Below are positions 1-5,576 of a DNA stretch of 8,773 bases, piece after piece. Under the pieces are notes generated by a model. The model did no database searches, was not told the origin of the DNA, and was given only the letters and a program-made list of their open reading frames with translations. This stretch comes from Firmicutes bacterium CAG:170. GTDB taxonomy: Bacteria > Bacillota > Clostridia > Oscillospirales > Oscillospiraceae. The stretch is from contig FR887126.1 of the NCBI GenBank assembly GCA_000436735.1, positions 1-8,773 on the forward strand. Direction: 5' to 3'. Within the stretch, counting starts at the first letter, position 1; each line of letters starts with the position of its first letter. Position numbers and translations under genes: made by a program.

Positions 1-1
1 C

Positions 2-265
2 GCGGCGGCCAATATCGACGAGCAGCTCGGCTTCCACCATGAGATCCGCACCGATGTGGAGATCCCCGCGCCGCATCTGGATGTCTGTCCCGCGCGCGGC
101 CGCGTCAACACCAAAGAGCGCGAGGCTGCCCAGCGCAAATGTGATTTTGAAGACATTGAATGCGGCATGACGCACGAAGAGGCCTGTGCAGAGAGCGGAC
201 GCTGCCTGCGCTGCGACCACTTCGGCTACGGCATCTTCAAGGGAGGGAGAATCGAAAGATGGTAA
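2..265 (+). CDS. 3' end of a GltD-like FAD/NAD(P)-dependent oxidoreductase (partial)
   Basis: The reading frame is open from the window edge and ends at TAA 263-265, so only the last 87 residues are present. The tail carries a Cys-rich ending, with the motifs EEACAESGRCLRCD and then HFGYGIFKGGR. Endings of this form (EA...E..RCLRCD) are typical of GltD-like, glutamate-synthase-small-subunit-type flavoproteins, including versions fused to a NuoF-type flavoprotein in Clostridia. Such proteins pass electrons between NAD(P)H, flavin and Fe-S clusters in the cytoplasm. The last codons overlap the start of the hydrogenase gene (ATGGTAA, 259-265), so the two are almost certainly cotranscribed and translationally coupled, and this is the likely electron-transfer partner of the hydrogenase. 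Whether a NuoF part is fused upstream cannot be seen. The family call rests on the C-terminus only. Confidence 0.72.
   Translation, partial: AAANIDEQLGFHHEIRTDVEIPAPHLDVCPARGRVNTKEREAAQRKCDFEDIECGMTHEEACAESGRCLRCDHFGYGIFKGGRIERW
241..250 (+). promoter_or_regulatory. Ribosome binding site of the hydrogenase gene
   Basis: GGGAGGGAGA lies 8 bases before ATG 259 and is embedded in the last codons of the upstream gene. It fixes the hydrogenase start at 259. The longer open frame beginning at 160 would add 33 residues that only read the upstream gene out of frame. Confidence 0.8.
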
Positions 266-1995
266 CACTCACGATCAACGGCAAAACCGTCTGCGTGCCG
301 GAGGGAACCAGCATTTTGGACGCCGCGCGCGCGGCCAATATTGACATTCCGACGCTCTGCTATCTCAAGGACCTCAACGAGATCGGCGCCTGCCGCATCT
401 GCATGGTCGAGGTCGAGGGACAGGAAACGCTTGTCGCCGCGTGCGACAACGAGGTGCATGCGGGCATGGTCATCCACACGAACTCCCAGAAGGTGCGCAT
501 GACGCGGCGCGTCAATCTGCAGCTTCTTCTCAGCCAGCACGAGGTAAACTGCGTCAAGTGTACGCGCAGCGGCAACTGCAAGCTGCAGAAGCTCGCCAAC
601 GACTATAATCTGCTCGGCGCGCCTTATCAGAAAAAGCTGCGCCCGGCCTCCGTCGATTATTCCGCGCCCATTTTGCGCTTTGAAAACCGCTGCGTCAAGT
701 GCATGCGCTGCGTGCAGGTGTGCGATAAGGTGCAGGGCGTGCATATCTGGGATCTGGTTGGCACCGGCTCCCGGACGACCGTCGGCACGGCAAAGGCGGA
801 CAGCCTTTCCCAGTCCCTCTGCACCTATTGCGGACAGTGTGTGACCCACTGTCCGGTCGGCGCATTGGAGGAGCGCGACGATACCGACCACGTCTACCGC
901 ATGCTCGCCGATCCCACCCTCACGACCGTCGTACAGGTTGCACCTGCTGTCCGCGCGGCATGGACAGAGTATTTTGGTCTCTCACCTGAACAGGCCGCGC
1001 CGGGCGTTCTGGCTTCCGCACTGCGGGAGCTGGGCTTTGATTATGTATTCGACACCAATTTCAGCGCCGACCTCACCATCATGGAAGAGGGCAGCGAGTT
1101 CATCGAGCGCTTTACGCACAGGGATGTGTATTCCTGGCCGATGTTTACCTCCTGCTGTCCCGGTTGGGTGCGGTTCGTAAAGGGGCAGTTCCCGCAGTTT
1201 GCAAAGAACCTCTCTACCGCGAAATCGCCGCAGCAGATGTTCGGTGCGGTGGCCAAAAGCTATTTCGCAGAGAAGATCGGCGTCGACCCGAAAGATATGC
1301 GTGTCATCTCCGTGATGCCGTGTACGTCCAAAAAGGCAGAAGCAGAGCTTCCGACGATGCGTGATGCCTGCGGCGATCCGGACGTGGACGTGGTCATCAC
1401 CACGCGCGAGCTGGTTCGTATGCTCCGCTGCTCGATGATCGACCCGGCGGCCTTGGAGGAGAGCAGCTTCGATTCGCCGCTCGGCTCCGGTACGGGCGCG
1501 GCGGTGATCTTCGGCGCGACCGGCGGCGTCATGGACGCGGCGCTTCGCAGCGCGTACTATCTTGTGACCGGTGAAAATCCGGACCCCGATGCCTTTACTG
1601 CTGTGCGCGGCATGCAGGGCTGGAAGGAAGCGAGTTTCGACATTCCCGGTGCAGGCACGGTCCGCACGGCGGTGGTCAGTGGACTCGGCAACACCAGGAA
1701 GCTCATGGAGGCGATTGCCTCCGGCCACGTGCAGTATGACTTCGTTGAGGTCATGGCCTGCCCCGGCGGCTGCGCAGGCGGCGGCGGCCAGCCGATTCAC
1801 GACGGCGAGGAGTGCGCCGAGGCGCGCGGAAATGTCCTGTGGAGACTTGACCACAAGATGCACCTTCGTTTCTCACATGAAAACCCCGATGTGCAGGCGC
1901 TTTACAAAGAGTATCTTGGCAAGCCCCTGTCGGAGCGTTCGCACCATCTGCTGCATACCGGTATCGAAGCATGGCAGATGCCGCAGGAGCTTTGA
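259..1995 (+). CDS. hydA: [FeFe] hydrogenase, group A, M3 architecture (possibly glutamate-synthase-linked type)
   Basis: A 578-residue cytoplasmic hydrogenase catalysing 2H+ + 2e- <-> H2, close in length to Clostridium pasteurianum CpI (574). The N-terminal [2Fe-2S] domain has C34, C45, C48 and C62. The His-Cys [4Fe-4S] site is H94, C98, C101 and C107. Two ferredoxin-like [4Fe-4S] motifs follow at C145/148/151/155 and C188/191/194/198. The H-cluster motifs are all present: TSCCPGW (C299 as the proton-transfer Cys, C300 as a ligand), MPCTSKKAE (M353, C355, K358) and MACPGGCAGGGGQP (C501, C505). E277, E280, R284 and the SxAKSPQQ segment match the known proton-transfer path. The C-terminus has the usual SHENP...YKEYLGKP...HLLHT ending and no extra C-terminal [2Fe-2S] domain as in Thermotoga-type bifurcating HydA. 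The ATG at 259 has a strong RBS. The GltD-like neighbour suggests HydDB group A2 and NAD(P)H-coupled H2 turnover; this subgroup is inferred. Nothing appears damaged. Confidence 0.96.
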   Translation: MVTLTINGKTVCVPEGTSILDAARAANIDIPTLCYLKDLNEIGACRICMVEVEGQETLVAACDNEVHAGMVIHTNSQKVRMTRRVNLQLLLSQHEVNCVKCTRSGNCKLQKLANDYNLLGAPYQKKLRPASVDYSAPILRFENRCVKCMRCVQVCDKVQGVHIWDLVGTGSRTTVGTAKADSLSQSLCTYCGQCVTHCPVGALEERDDTDHVYRMLADPTLTTVVQVAPAVRAAWTEYFGLSPEQAAPGVLASALRELGFDYVFDTNFSADLTIMEEGSEFIERFTHRDVYSWPMFTSCCPGWVRFVKGQFPQFAKNLSTAKSPQQMFGAVAKSYFAEKIGVDPKDMRVISVMPCTSKKAEAELPTMRDACGDPDVDVVITTRELVRMLRCSMIDPAALEESSFDSPLGSGTGAAVIFGATGGVMDAALRSAYYLVTGENPDPDAFTAVRGMQGWKEASFDIPGAGTVRTAVVSGLGNTRKLMEAIASGHVQYDFVEVMACPGGCAGGGGQPIHDGEECAEARGNVLWRLDHKMHLRFSHENPDVQALYKEYLGKPLSERSHHLLHTGIEAWQMPQEL

Positions 1996-2032
1996 TTGGC
2001 GCTGTTTTCAAGGGCACAGCACAAATACGAAT

Positions 2033-2066
2033 ATGCGGGACAAGCTTGCCTTGTCCCGCATGTTTT
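2033..2066. terminator. Strong hairpin terminator after the hydrogenase gene, probably bidirectional
   Basis: A 12-bp perfect inverted repeat (ATGCGGGACAAG at 2033-2044, CTTGTCCCGCAT at 2050-2061) with a 5-base loop, followed by GTTTTAT. It lies 38 bases after the hydrogenase stop. On the minus strand the same hairpin is followed by a weaker T-rich run (ATTCGTATTTG) and directly follows the stop of a possible minus-strand gene remnant, as expected for a shared terminator between convergent genes. Confidence 0.85.
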
Positions 2067-2160
2067 ATGTTGGTATTACCGCTTCAGCCACTGCACAAAT
2101 TTCCTCTGTGAGATCTTGGCCGCTTTCGCACTCCTCTTTTTCCTTCTGCGCTTCCTTACT
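2065..2160 (-). pseudogene. Possible 3' remnant of a minus-strand gene cut off by the mobile element
   Basis: Read on the minus strand, 2160 to 2065 gives 31 residues of gene-like composition ending at TAA (2067-2065). It starts SKEAQKEKEECESGQ and ends in TEEICAVAEAVIPT. It is rich in Lys and Glu, then becomes amphipathic, like a natural C-terminal helix. Its stop is 4 bases from a strong hairpin, and its upstream limit (TAG at 2163-2161) is 8 bases from the IS66-like left end at 2171. This would fit a gene that once converged on the hydrogenase gene and lost its 5' part to the insertion or a later rearrangement. The family is not recognised. A chance open frame of this length is quite possible, so confidence is low. 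Confidence 0.28.
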
Positions 2161-2170
2161 CTACGCGGAG

Positions 2171-2195
2171 GTAAGCGTCAAATAGTCGTGAACCT
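2171..2195 (+). repeat. Putative IS66-type left terminal inverted repeat
   Basis: GTAAGCGTC begins at 2171. IS66-family ends characteristically start GTAAGCG, and the reading frame that follows contains an IS66 transposase segment in the expected orientation. The matching right end (…CGCTTAC) was not found between 2760 and 4107, which fits loss of the right half. An 8-bp target duplication therefore cannot be checked. Confidence 0.5.
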
Positions 2196-2204
2196 TTCCC
2201 AGTG

Positions 2205-2233
2205 TGGTAAAATGGAAGAAACACACGAGGAGG
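2205..2233 (+). promoter_or_regulatory. Extended -10 promoter candidate and ribosome binding site of the chimeric frame
   Basis: TGGTAAAAT (2205-2213) is a TGn-extended -10 candidate; no good -35 lies 17 bases upstream. GAGGAGG (2227-2233) is a strong Shine-Dalgarno sequence 8 bases before ATG 2242 and sets the start there rather than at the upstream open-frame limit of 1996. Both lie inside the IS-like end, so they were probably the element's own signals. Confidence 0.45.
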
Positions 2234-2241
2234 ATGGCTTT

Positions 2242-3561
2242 ATGGCGAATGAGCTGGCATGCTTGAACTGTGGGATGGGCTTTACGCCAACGTGCCACAT
2301 CACGCGGCAGAAATTCTCCAGCAGCGAATGCCGGGTGCGGTACAACAACGCGAAGCGGTACTACACGGACACGCCGGTCAACGAATGCCCGGAATACGGG
2401 ACGCCGATCCAGCAGAGCGGCGAAGCAGGGCGCTGGCGTCAATGCGAAAAAGAGAAAGCCTGTGTTCCCATGAAGAAAAGCACCGTTCCGCCGGCACTTC
2501 TGCCGGGCAGCGGGAGCGTATCGGCCAGTCTGCTGGCGCAGATCATGAACAGCAAATATATGCTTGCGCTGCCGCTTTACAGACAGGAGCAGGAGCTGCG
2601 CAGGCTCGGTCTGCCCGTTTCCCGGCAGACCATGTCCAACTGGGTCCTTACTGCCGGAGAGCGCTGGCTCCTGCCGGTATATCACGCGCTGCACAAGGAG
2701 CTTCTTGCAAATAAGATCCTGCATGCGGATGAAACGACGCTCATGGTGCTGCGGGAACCGGAGCGTCAGGCGCTGGAAGACGAGTTGGGAGAGGACGGTA
2801 TTCGGGAGCTTGCACAGCGGTATGCCGAGGCATACGAGGGCTGCTACGACGGCGACGAGTTGGATGCGTACATCGAGGAGATCTGCGCGGACGCCTACGC
2901 GGGCATGGACCGGCTGCCGGAAGCAAAGACAAGGATCATACAAAAAGCCGCCAAGACCGCGCAGGACGCGCAGCAGGCGGCAGAAGAAAACGGCGGGACC
3001 AGAGGCCCGCCGGAGAAGTACAGTATGGTCGGATATGGGTCGAATGGGCTAAAGACCTATAAGAGCGATTTCAGCAGCGATATGACCGCAACTGAAAAAC
3101 AGGAGTATCTTTATAGCCTGATTAAGTCTGTCTGGTCGAAGAAGCCTCTCCAGCTTACAATTTTACAGAATGGCAAGGAACGTTCGATCTCTGCACGGTT
3201 TGACGGGGAATCAAACGGTCAGGAATTCGCCGGGAAGATGGCGTTCGGCAATCGCAGAGGGACAAGGACGGAGCGCCTTATTTCTCTGAACCTTGCGGAT
3301 GATATCTGGGAGATCGCAAGTGAATCGACCTATGATGCCAGCAAGGGCGGTATTAAAGAAACGCTTGCGCACGACGGAAGCGAACGCTGGCATTATTTCG
3401 TAAATGCAATCAACTACGTTGACGAGCAGCAGCCGTCGAGAAATGGCGTGTATGACTTCAATCTGGACGTCATGGAGCGCGAGGATGGGAATTTTGTATA
3501 CACATTTGCGCTGAAAAAAAAGAAGAGACAACGCCCCCCGGACTTTCGCTGCCGGGGTTAA
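2242..3561 (+). pseudogene. In-frame chimera: degraded zinc-finger + IS66 transposase core + polyvalent-protein domains
   Basis: This frame reads 439 residues from an ATG with a strong RBS. Residues 1-68 resemble a two-finger Cys-rich protein (CLNCG at 7-11, ECR at 29-31, CPEYG at 49-53), but expected Cys ligands are replaced by S26 and Y52. Residues about 69-173 match the IS66 transposase core: VPPALLPGSG, ALPLYRQEQELRRLGL, SRQTMSNW and the first catalytic Asp, D163, in HADETT. The remaining catalytic Asp and Glu regions of the normal ~500-residue transposase are absent. From residue 174 the sequence switches to an acidic helical segment (ADAYAG) and then, at 259-427, to a beta-rich domain with VWSKKP (297-302), LADDIWEIASESTY and WHYFVN (383-388). 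That domain is seen in large polyvalent or MuF-type phage and conjugative-element proteins. Transposition activity is impossible; whether the protein is made is unknown. Confidence 0.7.
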
Positions 3562-3961
3562 CGGCAACAATGCCGCCGACGCTAACTCTTCTGATACCAG
3601 TATACGCAGCGTGGAGCAGAAAAGTCAAGAAAAATTTTCTGCTGCTGAGGATGTGTCGGAATCTGACGCCGGCGCAGAGGGGGCGGCGGCTTTCACGCTG
3701 GACAGCATTCCGAAGAAGGCGCAGGACTATCTGCGCAGGGTGCGCGGGCAGACGGCGGCGGCCATCCAGCAGACGCTCTCAATGCCGTTTGCGGCACGTC
3801 AGGAGGTGCTCAAGCCTGCCATTGAGGAAATGATGAACGAATATCTCCAGACCGGCAGGATCTCGCAGGAGACGGTAGACAGGAACTTTGAGGAGTCCTA
3901 CAGGCGCGGCGTGAAAAGGCCCACCGTCCGGGTACGTTGGGAGTTTTCAGATACACCCTAG
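3515..3961 (+). pseudogene. Frameshifted continuation of the polyvalent-protein fragment
   Basis: After the A8 run at 3514-3521 the family-like sequence moves from the frame of the chimera to the +1 frame. It continues through APRTFAAGVNG, a low-complexity Ser/Asn/Asp linker, and a helical domain (IPKKAQDYLRRVRGQ…IEEMMNEYLQTGRISQETVD…YRRGV) that commonly follows the preceding beta domain in phage/ICE polyvalent proteins. An independent start at GTG 3611 would give 116 residues, but no good RBS precedes it and the matching residues begin upstream, so a broken reading frame is more likely than a separate gene. The last residues after YRRGV (from about 3914) look unrelated to the family, suggesting a second truncation point. 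Family placement is from memory of conserved motifs. Confidence 0.6.
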
Positions 3962-4055
3962 ACATTTCATAAGCCTTTTCTTTGGAAAGCTGCTTTCTAG
4001 CTCAGAAAACAACATAAAATAATAAAAACAGAATAGACCCATCAGAAAAAAGCAT

Positions 4056-4100
4056 TTCCAAGTCAACACTTCTTATGCTACACTGAGAACAAAGGAGGTA
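4056..4100 (+). promoter_or_regulatory. Promoter candidate and ribosome binding site for the lipoamide dehydrogenase gene
   Basis: TATGCTACACT (4074-4084) contains a TGn-extended -10 (TACACT at 4079-4084); the -35 region (TTCCAA, 4056-4061) is weak. AAAGGAGGT (4091-4099) is a near-perfect Shine-Dalgarno sequence 8 bases before ATG 4108 and decides the start. A transcript from this -10 would begin close to the RBS itself. The rest of the 3962-4107 gap is AT-rich and holds no recognisable gene or convincing terminator. Confidence 0.45.
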
Positions 4101-4107
4101 TGACTTC

Positions 4108-5475
4108 ATGCAACAATTTGATTTGATTATCATCGGCGGCGGCCCAGGCGGATATCTGTGTGCGGAGCGCGCAGGAAAGGCGGGCCTGCGAACTGCACTT
4201 CTTGAAAAGCGTGCCCTTGGCGGCACATGCTTGAATGAGGGCTGTATCCCCACAAAAAGTCTGCTCTACTGCGCTAAGCAATACCAAACAATGCTGCACT
4301 GCGAGGAGTACGGTATCGCAGCGCAAAACGTTTCCTACGATCATGCAGCAGCTGTCGTGCGCAAAGACGGCATCGTTCAAACGCTCGTCCGCGGCGTAGG
4401 TGTATCGATGAAGAAGCACGGGGTCGCTGTTTTCTCTACTGAGGGTAAGATCACCGGCAAAACGGGCGATCTGTTCACTGTTTCCGCTGGAGCGGAATCC
4501 CTGTTTGCACCACGTCTTGTGCTCGCCTCTGGCTCCAGCGCCGTAGTACCGCCAATTCCCGGCGTGAGAGATGGACTCGCCTCCGGCTTTGTAATGACAA
4601 ATAGGGAGCTTCTCTCCCTACAGGCTAAGCCCGACTCACTGGTCTGCATCGGCGGGGGCGTAATCGGGCTTGAGATGGCCTGTTACTTTGCGTCGATCGG
4701 TACAAAGGTCACCGTGATCGAAATGATGTCTAAAATTGCAGGCAATACCGACCCCGAGATCTGCGCACTGTTAATGCGCACCTACAGAAAACAAGGCATG
4801 GAATTCTGTCTCAACGCCAAAGTCGAGTCTCTCACAGAGCACAGCGTGATCTATTCCGATGCTTCAGGGAAACATGAGATTTCCTGTGACCGCGTTTTGC
4901 TTTCAGCGGGCCGCCGCGCGGACGTGAGCGGACTGAATACAGAAGCAATCGGTGTTGCACTTGAACGCGGCGCAGTTGTGACTGACGAGCACATGCGTAC
5001 AAATATCCCCGGCGTATGGGCAATTGGTGACTGCAACGGCAAGCTGATGCTGGCGCACACGGCATACCGTGAGGCAGAGGTCGCCGTCAACGACATGCTC
5101 GGCAAAAAGGACAGGGTCGACTATTCGATCATTCCCTCTGTAATTTACACCACGCCTGAAGTGGCCAGTGTCGGCGAAACGGAGCAGAGTGCGCTGGAGA
5201 AGGGGCTGGATATACAAGTCGTCAAGGCGCCGATGGCTCTCTCTGGCCGCTATCTGGCCGAAAACCCAAAGGGAACTGGATTCTGTAAGCTACTTTATGA
5301 CAGAAAAAATCGCTGCGTCGTGGGCGTCCACTTGATTGGCTCCTACGCCTCTGAAATCATCTATGGCGCAGCCATGATGGTCCATTCCAAGCTTCCCGTG
5401 CAGCATCTGGATAAGATCGTATTCCCGCACCCGACAGTCGGTGAGGTCGTGCGCGAGGCGCTGTTCATGCTGTAA
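4108..5475 (+). CDS. lpdA: Dihydrolipoyl dehydrogenase (E3), stand-alone
   Basis: A 455-residue class I pyridine nucleotide-disulfide oxidoreductase of normal length for E3. It reoxidises dihydrolipoamide with FAD and NAD+ in the cytoplasm as part of 2-oxoacid dehydrogenase, acetoin dehydrogenase or glycine cleavage systems. The N-terminal FAD motif GGGPGG (10-15) is followed by the redox disulfide GGTCLNEGCIPTK (C41, C46). The NAD-binding motif is GGGVIG (182-187), and the second FAD contact is AIGD (305-308). The C-terminal dimer-interface catalytic pair is H441 and E446 in HPTVGE. All catalytic residues are present, and there is no fused lipoyl domain. The gene has its own RBS and is followed by a terminator, so it appears monocistronic. 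No E1, E2, lipoyl-carrier or glycine cleavage gene is in the window, so its complex cannot be named. A related disulfide reductase is possible, but the H-P-T-x-x-E ending favours E3. Confidence 0.88.
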   Translation: MQQFDLIIIGGGPGGYLCAERAGKAGLRTALLEKRALGGTCLNEGCIPTKSLLYCAKQYQTMLHCEEYGIAAQNVSYDHAAAVVRKDGIVQTLVRGVGVSMKKHGVAVFSTEGKITGKTGDLFTVSAGAESLFAPRLVLASGSSAVVPPIPGVRDGLASGFVMTNRELLSLQAKPDSLVCIGGGVIGLEMACYFASIGTKVTVIEMMSKIAGNTDPEICALLMRTYRKQGMEFCLNAKVESLTEHSVIYSDASGKHEISCDRVLLSAGRRADVSGLNTEAIGVALERGAVVTDEHMRTNIPGVWAIGDCNGKLMLAHTAYREAEVAVNDMLGKKDRVDYSIIPSVIYTTPEVASVGETEQSALEKGLDIQVVKAPMALSGRYLAENPKGTGFCKLLYDRKNRCVVGVHLIGSYASEIIYGAAMMVHSKLPVQHLDKIVFPHPTVGEVVREALFML

Positions 5476-5512
5476 ATCGATTCCAAACAAGCTCCGCCCC
5501 ATTGAAACGACA

Positions 5513-5551
5513 AAGCAGCGCGACGCCTCGGCGCCGCGCTGCTTGCGTTTT
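5513..5551. terminator. Bidirectional hairpin terminator between convergent genes
   Basis: AAGCAGCGCG (5513-5522) pairs perfectly with CGCGCTGCTT (5535-5544). The intervening bases can extend the hairpin (CGCC 5524-5527 with GGCG 5530-5533). On the plus strand it is followed by GCGTTTTAT, ending transcription of the lipoamide dehydrogenase gene. On the minus strand it lies 33 bases beyond the surface-protein stop and is followed by TTGTCGTTTC, a weaker U-tract. Confidence 0.85.
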
Positions 5552-5576
5552 ATGGAGTTTGGAAAGCTGCCCGAAA

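Larger units (their letters stand above)
2171..3961 (+). mobile_element. Decayed mobile-element patchwork: IS66 5' part joined to phage/ICE polyvalent-protein fragments
   Basis: The segment starts at an IS66-like end and runs to the last codon of a polyvalent-protein fragment. Inside it, a zinc-finger segment, about 105 residues of IS66 transposase and about 250 residues of an unrelated phage/ICE-type protein are read in one frame, and a further piece of that protein follows in another frame. There is no right end, no complete transposase and no relaxase, integrase or cargo gene. It sits between two ordinary metabolic genes, so it is best read as a scar of repeated insertion and deletion. The right boundary is uncertain: the last residues before 3961 no longer resemble the family, so the true junction is probably near 3915. 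Confidence 0.6.

Noticed and set aside
160..258. Upstream extension of the hydrogenase frame
   Set aside because: It lies inside the upstream oxidoreductase gene in another frame; ATG 259 has a strong RBS and aligns Cys34 onward with CpI numbering.
226..1863. Two long minus-strand open frames opposite the hydrogenase gene (226-891 and 982-1863)
   Set aside because: They are in register with hydA codons and low in stops for the same codon-bias reason; the plus strand has every hydrogenase motif.
1996..2241. Upstream extension of the chimeric frame from 1996
   Set aside because: It would read through the terminator and IS end; the RBS at 2227-2233 and ATG 2242 explain the start.
2161..2943. 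260-residue minus-strand open frame over the IS66 region
   Set aside because: It is antisense to recognisable IS66 transposase motifs and crosses the proposed element end.
3570..3833. 87-residue plus-strand open frame
   Set aside because: Arg-rich translation with no family features, overlapping the better-supported frame of the polyvalent-protein fragment.
2760..4107. Search for an IS66 right inverted repeat and target duplication
   Set aside because: Only weak partial matches such as GACGCTAAC near 3578 were seen, not enough to call an end.
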